A stretch of DNA of 62,574 nucleotides from Candidatus Uhrbacteria bacterium (lineage in GTDB: Bacteria; Patescibacteriota; Patescibacteriia; 2-12-FULL-60-25), in assembly GCA_020854265.1 (NCBI GenBank), contig JADZFU010000005.1, positions 1 to 62,574 on the forward strand, written 5' to 3'. Each line of letters begins with the position of its first letter. The first letter of the stretch is position 1. A program made the position numbers and the translations under genes. This document shows positions 1 through 7,593 of this stretch, piece after piece. Below the pieces are notes generated by a model. The model did no database searches and was not told where the DNA came from. It saw nothing but the letters and a program-made list of their open reading frames with translations.

Positions 1-2
1 GT

Positions 3-1850
3 ATCGATGATCTCGGAGTTGCTGGGACATGTTCGTTTAGCGGTGATACATCAATTGCGGCTGATGGAACCATTAATGCATCTGCCTTTGATATCGCCGA
101 GCTCTATGCCACGAGCACGGTGGTCGAAGCTGGCGACCTGGTCGAGCTTGATACGATCTACACATCAAATACGGTGAAATTATCGGAAGGAATCCCGTAT
201 AACCCGAATATCATGGGTGTCGTCTCCACCCGCCCTGCCTTTATGATGGGTTGGCTTGAGAATGCCGCTCCGATTGCCATCTCCGGACGTGTGCCGGTGA
301 AGATCGCCATGACCAATGGTCCGATCGAAGCAGGCGACGCCCTCACTTCTTCGGATATTCCGGGACATGCCATGAAGGCAACCAAGCCGGGCATGATTAT
401 TGGCCGCGCACTTGAAGCCGTATCCGCAACTGGCACCGTGCAGGTGTTCATGAATGTCAGCTACTGGGCTGGAGACATTTTGGCAACCGATGGCACGATC
501 TCCACATTGAATGATGCATTAACGGTCCAGCCGATCGGACTTGCCACAGCATCAACTACGGAGATGGATTCGTATGGCTTTACTTTCCGCGGAGAAGCTT
601 GGGATAGCGTTTCATCAACGGCAATTTCGTCATCCTTCACCCTTCTTAATGACATTATTAATGCCACTACTTCACGCTTCACCATTCGTTCGACATCAGG
701 AACCGGCCTGTTAACCATCGATCAAGATGGGGATGCGACCATCGCAGGAAACTTGGCGGTCGGAGGTAAGCTCTTCCCATCATCCAAAGGCGGGGGACTC
801 CAAGAAGATTGGTATATCTTTGTAGATGATACGTCTTCAACAGCTGCCTATATTTCAACCAATGCCGAAGGATGGCAGAGCCAAGATACGTATGACTTTG
901 CAGAACGATACTACTCGCCTGACGAGCTTGATTCTGGCGACCTTGTCATCGTTTCGGATAGCGGATTCACCCATGTCCAGCGAACATTGAATGAACACCA
1001 AATGGTCCTTGGTATCGTTTCTACTCGCCCTGCCTTTATTGCAGGACGTCCGGCAACTTCTACTTATCCGATCGCCTTGTCTGGACGAGTTCCGACCAAG
1101 GTTTCCAGCATAAACGGTACGATCAAAGCCGGTGATCCGCTTGCTCCGACGACTATCCCTGGTGTGGCTGCCAAAGCCGTACAAACCGGTCCGATTGTCG
1201 GTCTTGCGCTTGAAGACTTTGATTCGGCTGATGTCGGCAAGATCGAAGTGTTTGTGAACCCGGGCTGGTGGACGCATGAGGACGTGAATAGCGATGTTCA
1301 GGCAACGAATAACGAAAATACGGTGCAGAATTTCGGTTCAGCTCGACGCGGTGTTGCGAAGATCGCGTCAGGATCAAAACGCGTACGCGTCACCTTTGAT
1401 ACGCTTAATGCTTATCCGTTTGTACAAGCAACGCCGCGCGGATTGATTGTTGGAAACTGGGGTACGGATGCGTATTCGGATACCGGATTCGATATCATTT
1501 TGCAGGAAGAACAGACGTTTGATATTTACTTCTCATGGTCGGTAGAGGCATTGTCTGATGAAGACCGCCAATACAATTCAGATGGAACGGTCTCCGCCAT
1601 TGATTCGCTTACAGGACAAGATGTGGAAGTAATAGAAGAGCCTACATCAACCGAGTCAGGTGCCGATGTTCCGGAGGCAGGGGATTCTGAAGCGGTCGAG
1701 GAGCCTATTGAAACATCCGAGCCTACTCCGGAACCGCCCGTAGTTGAAGCAGAAATTCCGGCAGAAACAGAAGAGCCGACTACGCCTACTCCGGAACCGC
1801 CCGTAGTTGAAGCAGAAATTCCGGCAGAAACAGAAGAGCCGACTACATAA
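3..1850 (+). CDS. Large surface or fibre-like protein, C-terminal part (5' end outside window)
   Basis: The frame is open from base 3, so the gene begins upstream of the window; the GTG at 120 is only an internal codon. Two copies of one module are visible: nt ~90-470 (starts DIAELY, contains GVVSTRPAF, ISGRVPVK, SSDIPGHAMKA) and nt ~894-1275 (DFAERY, GIVSTRPAF, LSGRVPTK, PTTIPGVAAKA). I know this module from the C-termini of very large CPR surface proteins, where it resembles self-cleaving fibre or intramolecular-chaperone domains (Peptidase_G2-like). A beta-rich stretch follows (nt ~1276-1570), then a Pro/Glu/Thr tail ending in two 21-residue repeats. No membrane segment is visible. Function is unknown; a secreted or surface fibre is the best guess. 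Confidence 0.7.
   Translation: MDDLGVAGTCSFSGDTSIAADGTINASAFDIAELYATSTVVEAGDLVELDTIYTSNTVKLSEGIPYNPNIMGVVSTRPAFMMGWLENAAPIAISGRVPVKIAMTNGPIEAGDALTSSDIPGHAMKATKPGMIIGRALEAVSATGTVQVFMNVSYWAGDILATDGTISTLNDALTVQPIGLATASTTEMDSYGFTFRGEAWDSVSSTAISSSFTLLNDIINATTSRFTIRSTSGTGLLTIDQDGDATIAGNLAVGGKLFPSSKGGGLQEDWYIFVDDTSSTAAYISTNAEGWQSQDTYDFAERYYSPDELDSGDLVIVSDSGFTHVQRTLNEHQMVLGIVSTRPAFIAGRPATSTYPIALSGRVPTKVSSINGTIKAGDPLAPTTIPGVAAKAVQTGPIVGLALEDFDSADVGKIEVFVNPGWWTHEDVNSDVQATNNENTVQNFGSARRGVAKIASGSKRVRVTFDTLNAYPFVQATPRGLIVGNWGTDAYSDTGFDIILQEEQTFDIYFSWSVEALSDEDRQYNSDGTVSAIDSLTGQDVEVIEEPTSTESGADVPEAGDSEAVEEPIETSEPTPEPPVVEAEIPAETEEPTTPTPEPPVVEAEIPAETEEPTT
1721..1846 (+). repeat. Two perfect 63-bp tandem repeats
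   Basis: Units at 1721-1783 and 1784-1846 are identical as read and encode a 21-residue Pro/Glu-rich unit twice at the C-terminus of the surface protein. This looks like a recent in-frame duplication; copy number may vary between strains. Confidence 0.9.
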
Positions 1851-1871
1851 AATAAAGAGGCAATTATTTTG

Positions 1872-1923
1872 TGTTATACTGCTTGGGCATTATGCACACG
1901 CGTTTGAACGCGTATGTTATACT
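1872..1923 (+). promoter_or_regulatory. Two extended -10 elements upstream of the Wzy/TPR gene
   Basis: TGTTATACT occurs at 1872-1880 and again at 1915-1923; both match the extended -10 form TGnTATAAT. Neither has a clear -35. A short palindrome (ACGCGTTTGAACGCGT) lies between them. The second lies 21 nt before the ATG at 1945. Confidence 0.5.
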
Positions 1924-1944
1924 CAAACGCAAATAGCACATTTT

Positions 1945-4401
1945 ATGAGCTCTATTCTTTCCCGTTTTCAACCGTCACCGTCGGCCAGCACGCCTGAACC
2001 GGCCCAAGCATATCCTTCCGTTGTCAAAATTCTCGATCGCGTGATCGATGTTTGTTTGCACGGCGCAGTTTTCCTTATTCCGCTGTTTTTCAGCACGCTT
2101 ACGATCGATCTCCTTGAACTTAACAAGCAGACGATCTTGGTCATACTTTCATCCGTGGCTTTTTTGGCCTGGCTTGGTAAAGCATTGGCCCAAAAGCAGT
2201 TTACGGTTTCACGTAGCTGGATCCACCTCGTCGCCTTACTCTTTGGTGTAGGCTATTTGATCGTATCTTTGGTTTCAGGCGACCGCTACCTCTCAATGGT
2301 AGGTTCGCTTGGCCAGATGCCGTGGGCATTCTCAACTATCGCGGCCTTGGTTGTCTTCTATATTGTCGCGGCGAACCGCATTCGCTCGACTGCTCAGGTA
2401 TACGATTTTGTTTTCACCTTCCTGCTTAGCTCGCTCATTGCTGGTGTTTACGGATTGCTCCAGATGTTCGGAGTATTCCTGATTCCGGTCGCAGCGACCC
2501 AGGTAAAGACGTTTACCAGCATCGGATCGGTATTCAGCTTTGCGGTGTACATGACCGTTCCGCTTATCATTGCTTCGAGCCTTGCCTTCCACGGCTGCCG
2601 CAACAATGTTTGTTTGCTCGGTAGCGCAAAACCAGTCGGACAAGCGGCTCGTGTATTGCTTTGGGCTACTATCGTCGTATCGCTGATTGTCCTTATCTTG
2701 GTTGATTTTTGGGTAGCATGGGCTGCATTGCTTTTCGGTACCGTTCTGACGGTCGGTATCGGCATGCTCCGCACCCGCTCAATCGGCAAGCCGGTCAAGC
2801 TGGTTTTGCCTGCTGTCATGATCGTTGTCTCGGTATTGCTCTTGTTCTTCCGCACGCCGATCAACCTCAACTTGCCTGCCGAGGTATCACCATCCGCGAT
2901 GGCTTCAACCAATATCGCTACCGCTGCGCTTCGCGACATGCCGGTCTTTGGCTCGGGTCCGGGCACGTGGATCTACGATTACGCCAAGTATCGTGTACAG
3001 CTGGTCAACCTTTCTCCGTTCTGGAATGTCCGTTTTGACCGCGCCTTCTCGTTCTTCCTGACCTTGGTTGCTACTACAGGTATTGTCGGAGCGGCTTTGT
3101 GGCTTGTGCTCATCATCTCGGCTATCGCAAAGAGCGCCGGCCATTTGATGCGCGAATCAAATGATGATGTTTGGTATGCCTATCTGATCGTGTTTGCAGG
3201 CTGGACAACTCTCGTATTCGCCTCCTTCTTCTACAACTACAACATGGCTCATGTGTTTGCCATGTGGTTCCTGTTCTCCTTGCTCGGCGCGCTTGTCAGC
3301 CGCAATACAATTACTTGGGATGCGCGTAAGAGCACGTATGCGTTCGGTGCTTTGTCCACGGTATTCATCGTCGCATTAGTTGGCGGAATCTCCGTTGTCT
3401 GGATGACGGGTCAGCGCTATGTCGCCGATGTTAAATTCTCGGCAGCAGTTGCTGATTTCCGCGGTGGTAAATCGATAGACGAAGTGATTGCCACAATCGG
3501 CAAAGCCAAGGCTTTGAATCCGATGCTCGACATGTATGTACGTAATTTGTCGCAGGCCCATCTCATTAAAGCTGCCAACTTGATCCAAGCTCGTCCGACG
3601 GGGGATGCAGCCGTCAATCAGGTCCAGAATGAAATCAAAATGGCTGTTGACTACGGTTTGGAAGCAACGCGTGTTGCTCCTGCGAATGTAGACAATTGGT
3701 CTAACCTTGCCTTGATCTATCAAAGCGTAGCGAGCTTTACCCGCGGTGCGGATGAATTCGCTATCAAGAACTACCAAGAAGCAACGGCTCGCGAACCGCA
3801 GAATCCTGTATTCTTGAACGAAACAGGCAAGCTGTTCTTGCTCCGTGCCGATGCATACCGCACCACGCTTAATACGGGTGATGCTGCAGCACGCGCCGAA
3901 GCCCAGAAAAACGTGAACGAAAATCTTGCCTTGGCAGAACAGACCCTCAAGAAATCTATCGAAGCAAAAGCCGACTATCTCCCGGCCCGCTACCACCTTG
4001 GTATCGTGTATGAGCGCCAGGGCCGCGTGAAAGATGCGATTGGCGAATTGGAAAATGTCCTCCGCATCAACAATAAAGATCTTGGCGTTGCATTCGAGCT
4101 TGCCATTCTCTACTACCGCAATAACCAAAAAGACGAAGCGCTTGATTTGATGCGCCAGGTCTCGCAAATCGAGCCGTCGAACGTGAATGCGCGCTGGTAC
4201 CTTTCGGCCATGCTTGAGGAGCGTAATCTCATCGATGATGCCCTTTCGGTGCTTGAACCGCTCGCTAGCCAGTATCCGGACAATGCTGCCATTCAGCAGC
4301 GTGTAGCCGCACTTCGCTCACGCACCACGACCCGTGGCTTGCCTGAACCGATTCCGGAGACAATCCAAAATTCCTCCAACAGCAATCCGGTTAGCCAGTA
4401 G
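1945..4401 (+). CDS. Wzy/O-antigen-ligase-like membrane protein with TPR domain
   Basis: About 818 residues. The ATG at 1945 (MSSILSRF) is chosen because it follows the two extended -10 elements; the in-frame codons upstream overlap the previous gene and look non-coding. Roughly ten to twelve hydrophobic segments occupy the first ~480 residues, in the pattern of Wzy_C-type O-antigen ligase/polymerase proteins. The C-terminal ~330 residues are soluble and TPR-like (for example ARYHLGIVYERQGRVKDAI). In CPR such fusions are common and presumably act in surface polysaccharide or glycoprotein assembly, with the TPR part recruiting partners. The substrate cannot be told from sequence. Confidence 0.75.
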   Translation: MSSILSRFQPSPSASTPEPAQAYPSVVKILDRVIDVCLHGAVFLIPLFFSTLTIDLLELNKQTILVILSSVAFLAWLGKALAQKQFTVSRSWIHLVALLFGVGYLIVSLVSGDRYLSMVGSLGQMPWAFSTIAALVVFYIVAANRIRSTAQVYDFVFTFLLSSLIAGVYGLLQMFGVFLIPVAATQVKTFTSIGSVFSFAVYMTVPLIIASSLAFHGCRNNVCLLGSAKPVGQAARVLLWATIVVSLIVLILVDFWVAWAALLFGTVLTVGIGMLRTRSIGKPVKLVLPAVMIVVSVLLLFFRTPINLNLPAEVSPSAMASTNIATAALRDMPVFGSGPGTWIYDYAKYRVQLVNLSPFWNVRFDRAFSFFLTLVATTGIVGAALWLVLIISAIAKSAGHLMRESNDDVWYAYLIVFAGWTTLVFASFFYNYNMAHVFAMWFLFSLLGALVSRNTITWDARKSTYAFGALSTVFIVALVGGISVVWMTGQRYVADVKFSAAVADFRGGKSIDEVIATIGKAKALNPMLDMYVRNLSQAHLIKAANLIQARPTGDAAVNQVQNEIKMAVDYGLEATRVAPANVDNWSNLALIYQSVASFTRGADEFAIKNYQEATAREPQNPVFLNETGKLFLLRADAYRTTLNTGDAAARAEAQKNVNENLALAEQTLKKSIEAKADYLPARYHLGIVYERQGRVKDAIGELENVLRINNKDLGVAFELAILYYRNNQKDEALDLMRQVSQIEPSNVNARWYLSAMLEERNLIDDALSVLEPLASQYPDNAAIQQRVAALRSRTTTRGLPEPIPETIQNSSNSNPVSQ

Positions 4402-4420
4402 AACGTGGTACGCTTGATGT

Positions 4421-5188
4421 ATGCGCCAGCCAAAAGCCCTGCTCAAGCGGCTCACTCAATACATTGAAACCCATTTGGCTGATGATCCGTATCTTGGTAC
4501 GGCACCAGCCCATGACAGCCGGCCGGAAGCCCAGCGCATCCGGCGGCTGTTTTTGGCTGAAGCAGAAACACTACGCCAATATTTGACCGAGGCCATGAAG
4601 GGCCACAACCAATTGCTCGTAGAGATGATTACGGCTTTAAAACGCAATACAGACGAGCAGCTGCGTGATGATGCATCAGAACTGCATAATGACCTTATCG
4701 CCATCCGTAGGGCCTTGTATCGCCTTTTACTAGCCCGCCAGGCAAGAACCGAGCTTCTCTCAGAGTGGAATGATTGGAAACGGCATGCCGAGTTCTCCGG
4801 AGAGCGCGTTTTTCGTCCTCGTGAAGAACGTCAGGAGATGCTGGCGTCGGAGCTGCGCTTGCGCGGTGTCCGAATCCCGGGATACGTCATGGACGAGCCA
4901 TATATTCCGCTCGATGAGGCTGTCAGAAATAGCCCAACGATTATTCCGGTGATTCGTGAAGAGGATAAAGTTACCATTTCCGAACCAAAAGATTCGCTTC
5001 AATCGGATTGGCATGAAGTGCTGGAATCTTTTGAAAATACTTTGCCTGAAAGCGAGTGGGAGGATGTGATCGAAGCCTGTCTTTCACCTGCGGCTCATCC
5101 GCGTTCGGCGAGTGCCGTACTTCGCTCCGCTCGCAGACACCAAGGACATCAAGCGAAACGGAAGCGGAAACAAGCATTGAAGCATTGA
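4421..5188 (+). CDS. Hypothetical helical protein, 255 aa
   Basis: It starts 19 nt after the Wzy/TPR gene and is probably co-transcribed. The N-terminal half is charged and rich in Leu, Ala and Arg (for example around HNDLIAIRRALYRLLLARQ), suggesting long helices. The C-terminus is strongly basic (Arg/His/Lys-rich last 30 residues) and may bind nucleic acid or membrane. There is no signal peptide, membrane segment or family motif I recognise. Confidence 0.6.
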   Translation: MRQPKALLKRLTQYIETHLADDPYLGTAPAHDSRPEAQRIRRLFLAEAETLRQYLTEAMKGHNQLLVEMITALKRNTDEQLRDDASELHNDLIAIRRALYRLLLARQARTELLSEWNDWKRHAEFSGERVFRPREERQEMLASELRLRGVRIPGYVMDEPYIPLDEAVRNSPTIIPVIREEDKVTISEPKDSLQSDWHEVLESFENTLPESEWEDVIEACLSPAAHPRSASAVLRSARRHQGHQAKRKRKQALKH

Positions 5189-5239
5189 CGGGATGGGGCT
5201 ATTTGTGGCATTCTTTGCGGGCAAAACTGAAAGGAATAC

Positions 5240-5315
5240 GGGCTCTTAGCTCAGCTGGTAGAGCGCTTCCATGGCATGGAAGAGGTCAGCGGTTCGATCC
5301 CGCTAGGGTCCACCA
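5240..5315 (+). tRNA. tRNA-Ala (anticodon GGC)
   Basis: The 76-nt sequence folds as a cloverleaf: acceptor GGGCTCT/AGGGTCC with wobble pairs, D-arm GCTC/GAGC, anticodon stem CTTCC/GGAAG with loop ATGGCAT (anticodon GGC), and a T-arm with GTTCGAT. The 3' CCA is encoded. The two-gene cyclase/TIR unit lies downstream, making this tRNA a candidate integration target. Confidence 0.95.
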
Positions 5316-5317
5316 TA

Positions 5318-5354
5318 AATGATCCCCGCCGAAATGGCGGGGATCATTTTGTTT
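5318..5354 (+). terminator. Intrinsic terminator of tRNA-Ala
   Basis: Perfect stem ATGATCCCCGCC/GGCGGGGATCAT (5319-5330 with 5336-5347), followed by a T-rich tract. Confidence 0.9.
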
Positions 5355-5487
5355 TCTTGTGCGAGCAGTGTGTGTAATCGCCTGCATTCGATCACTTTGG
5401 CATCATTAAGATGGTTCGAACCGCTCTCGATCATTTTCCGCTCAACTTAGCTATTCTCATCTTTTTCTCCGGTTCAAACCGTCGACT

Positions 5488-5655
5488 ATGCCATCTGAAA
5501 TGCGTAATCGAATGCCCAAGAAGCTCGTCGAAGAGTATGCGGCCATATTGCGAGACCATTATGGCGAGGAGTTTTCGTACGATGAAGCTCAGATGGAGGC
5601 TGAGCTATTCCTGCGTGGCCTCGTTCGGATTCTAAGAGACACAGAGTCGTCGTGA
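5488..5655 (+). CDS. Small conserved-looking protein, 55 aa
   Basis: An ATG-to-TGA frame of 55 residues, starting MPSEMRNRMPKKLVEEY and containing HYGEEFSYDEAQMEAELFL. It is acidic and helical and resembles the ~50-60 residue proteins often seen in CPR genomes that carry a Y-x-x-x-(F/Y)G-x-x-(I/F)S-x-x-E/D-A pattern. Their function is unknown. An overlapping frame (5411-5635) is rich in Cys, Ser and Arg and looks like a shadow. The gene sits between tRNA-Ala and the promoter of the cyclase/TIR unit. Confidence 0.55.
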   Translation: MPSEMRNRMPKKLVEEYAAILRDHYGEEFSYDEAQMEAELFLRGLVRILRDTESS

Positions 5656-5682
5656 ATGGCTATTTCCGTGGACGAAATAGTC

Positions 5683-5712
5683 TTGTGTTCGCTTTTAGTT
5701 CCATGTTATACT
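5683..5712 (+). promoter_or_regulatory. Promoter of the Pycsar-like unit
   Basis: TTGTGT (5683-5688), an 18-bp spacer and TATACT (5707-5712) preceded by TG (extended -10, TGTTATACT). It predicts a transcript with a leader of about 200 nt before the first gene. Confidence 0.6.
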
Positions 5713-5913
5713 ACGTCTAGTCGCGATCCCTGCCACGACTGAATCGCAGTTCCGCCTCCAGAGCGCCCCCCGGAACGCAGTGGAAATGGTTCCGCTCTGC
5801 ATTTTACAGCTCGGATAGCACGATCGACCGCGTCCTCGTGGTAGTCGTTTTGCGGAACACCCGAGCATAGACCCAATTCTCCGCAAGACGAGGACGTCGT
5901 CTTGCTTCACCTT
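5713..5913 (+). promoter_or_regulatory. Untranslated leader with hairpin before the CNB-TIR start
   Basis: About 200 nt without a credible gene. It ends with a perfect 9-bp hairpin, GCAAGACGA (5883-5891) with TCGTCTTGC (5897-5905), only 8 nt before the ATG at 5914. No Shine-Dalgarno sequence is free at the usual distance, so the hairpin probably restrains translation of the effector. A second weaker GGAAC/GTTCC pairing lies near 5770-5795. Confidence 0.45.
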
Positions 5914-6813
5914 ATGATTAGCCGGTTTCAAGGCGCCGATGGGCGCCGCAGGCTCGTGGATGCCTTGTGTTCGCAGAATATTGTCGGAGGAAATCAGGCC
6001 ATAGCAGACGCTCTTGCTGAGGTTGCTCAGTTGCTAGAGCTCAAACCCAAGGACGTCCTCATCGAACAAGGCGGTTCGGACGACGACCTCTATTTGATTC
6101 TCTCTGGATCTCTGACGGTGATCATTAACGGCCGTGCGTTGCGCACTCGCGTCGCAGGTGATCACGTTGGTGAAATGGCGATGCTTGACCCAGGCGCAAG
6201 GCGCAGCGCAACCATTATCGCAGCGGAGTCAGCGCTCGTAGCCAAGATCTCTGAATCGAACTTCACCAAAGTCGCTCAGCATCATCCGCAGCTCTGGCGC
6301 GCCTTTGCGGTCGAGCTCGCGGAACGTCTGCGACAGCGCACACCTCTCATCCGCCCTCCTAATGAGAAAGCGGTTGTCTTCATCGGCTCCTCAAAGGAAG
6401 CGCTGCCAATTGCTTCCAAACTCAAGGAGGGCCTCGCGGCCGCTGATGTCATCACGCTTGTATGGAAGGATGGCATATTCGGACCATCACGATACACCAT
6501 GGAAGACCTTGAAGCTCAGCTGAGCGCTGCTGATTTTGCGGTTCTGGTCGCTGCGCCAGATGATGTCGTCATTAGCCGCGGTGAAGAACGTGGCGCACCT
6601 CGTGACAATGTTATCTTTGAACTTGGATTATTCATGGGCGCGCTCTCACGAAGTCGTGCTTTCATGGTCGTGCCAAGGGATTACGACGCAAAGATCCCGA
6701 GCGATCTGCTCGGTCTTCTGCCGGTCCGCTATGGCGGCGGAACACAAGATGCCGACGTCGAAGCAGTCTGTGCGACCCTTACTCAGGCTATCGCCAAGCT
6801 GGGTCCTCGATAA
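5914..6813 (+). CDS. Cyclic-nucleotide-binding + TIR-like effector (PycTIR-type)
   Basis: A 299-residue protein. The ATG at 5914 is preferred over the TTG at 5902 because family members as I recall them begin M-I-x-R-F and the hairpin ends just upstream. Residues ~25-140 form a cyclic-nucleotide-binding domain with a phosphate-binding cassette HVGEMAMLDPGARRSAT (Gly86, Glu87, Arg96/97). Residues ~150-299 match the TIR-like domain of predicted nucleotide-binding proteins (VVFIGSS, then APRDNVIFELGLFMGAL); Glu236 in IFELG fits the catalytic glutamate of NAD-cleaving TIRs. In Pycsar immunity such effectors are switched on by cCMP or cUMP and destroy NAD+. It lies 5 bp before the cyclase gene. 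The assignment is by domain logic; activity is untested. Confidence 0.88.
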   Translation: MISRFQGADGRRRLVDALCSQNIVGGNQAIADALAEVAQLLELKPKDVLIEQGGSDDDLYLILSGSLTVIINGRALRTRVAGDHVGEMAMLDPGARRSATIIAAESALVAKISESNFTKVAQHHPQLWRAFAVELAERLRQRTPLIRPPNEKAVVFIGSSKEALPIASKLKEGLAAADVITLVWKDGIFGPSRYTMEDLEAQLSAADFAVLVAAPDDVVISRGEERGAPRDNVIFELGLFMGALSRSRAFMVVPRDYDAKIPSDLLGLLPVRYGGGTQDADVEAVCATLTQAIAKLGPR

Positions 6814-6818
6814 CTTCT

Positions 6819-7511
6819 ATGGCTCTTAATGACGAATTACGATACGAGGTTCGAGCAATCTTCAAAAAGACTTGGACAACTCGTGACGGCATTGTTGTAC
6901 CTGAACCCGCTGATCTCTTGTTGGGTAATGACGCAGTCAACTTAGAAGCGACCGTCTTGTATGCCGACATGGACGGATCCACATCCTTGGTGGACGCATA
7001 CGCGCCCAAGTTCGCAGCAGAAGTCTATAAGGCTTACCTCCACTGCGCCGCAAAGGTAATTCGCAGCGAGGATGGTGTCATTACCGCATACGATGGCGAC
7101 CGAATCATGGGGGTGTTCACGGGCAACTTCAAGAACTCTAACGCAGTTTGTGCAGGGCTAAAGATTCAGTGGTGCGTCGATGAAATAATCAACCCGGCGA
7201 TACGGGCCCAGTACCCTGAAAAGATCTACGCGCTGAAGCAGACGGTTGGGATTGATACCGGTAAGCTTCTGGTTGCCCGCACAGGTGTACGAGGATCGAA
7301 TGATTTGGTTTGGGTGGGACGAGCGGCGAACTACGCCGCGAAACTCACCGACTTAGATGAAGGATTCTCGACGTGGATAACCGACTCTGTTTACAAGAAA
7401 CTGAACGATGGCGCGAAGTACTCTAACGGGATCAATATGTGGGAGGAAAGGTCGTGGACCAAGATGGGTAACATGCGCGTGTACCGCTCAAACTATCGCT
7501 GGCCGGCCTAG
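6819..7511 (+). CDS. Class III nucleotide cyclase (PycC-like pyrimidine cyclase candidate)
   Basis: A 230-residue soluble protein consisting of one class III cyclase domain. The metal-binding aspartates appear as Asp50 (LYADMDGST) and Asp94 (YDGDRIMGVF). The late motif reads VGRAANYAAKL, with Asn171 in place but Lys175 where most class III enzymes have the transition-state Arg. There is no membrane or receptor domain, as in Pycsar cyclases (PycC), which make cCMP or cUMP on phage infection. ATG 6819 follows the effector stop by 5 bp, so the two are one transcription unit. It could instead make cAMP or cGMP; the partner with CNB and TIR domains favours the defence role. Confidence 0.85.
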   Translation: MALNDELRYEVRAIFKKTWTTRDGIVVPEPADLLLGNDAVNLEATVLYADMDGSTSLVDAYAPKFAAEVYKAYLHCAAKVIRSEDGVITAYDGDRIMGVFTGNFKNSNAVCAGLKIQWCVDEIINPAIRAQYPEKIYALKQTVGIDTGKLLVARTGVRGSNDLVWVGRAANYAAKLTDLDEGFSTWITDSVYKKLNDGAKYSNGINMWEERSWTKMGNMRVYRSNYRWPA

Positions 7512-7522
7512 TCTCCCTCCTC

Positions 7523-7558
7523 TATTGGTTCGAATAGCAACCAACTTGAGCCACCATA
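7523..7558 (+). other. Possible degenerate tRNA 3'-end copy (att-like remnant)
   Basis: Just after the cyclase stop, GGTTCGA (7527-7533) and CCACCATA (7551-7558) recur in the same order as in the 3' end of tRNA-Ala (GGTTCGA at 5291, CCACCATA at 5311), and again a terminator follows. The rest of the T-arm does not fold properly, so this is not a working tRNA. TTGGTT/AACCAA here also forms a 6-bp hairpin. It may mark the far edge of a tRNA-targeted insertion. Confidence 0.35.
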
Positions 7559-7559
7559 C

Positions 7560-7587
7560 AAAACACCCGCCGATTGGCGGGTGTTTT
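7560..7587. terminator. Bidirectional terminator
   Basis: AAAACACCCGCC (7560-7571), loop GATT, GGCGGGTGTTTT (7576-7587). It ends the cyclase unit and the converging peptidase gene. Confidence 0.9.
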
Positions 7588-7593
7588 GAATTG

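Noticed and set aside
5411-5635. 74-codon plus-strand frame before the defence genes
   Set aside because: Overlaps the 55-aa frame and is rich in Cys, Ser and Arg with no family resemblance.
7440-7555. A second complete tRNA after the cyclase
   Set aside because: Only GGTTCGA and CCACCA are tRNA-like; the T-stem, anticodon arm and D-arm do not form and the region overlaps the cyclase gene.
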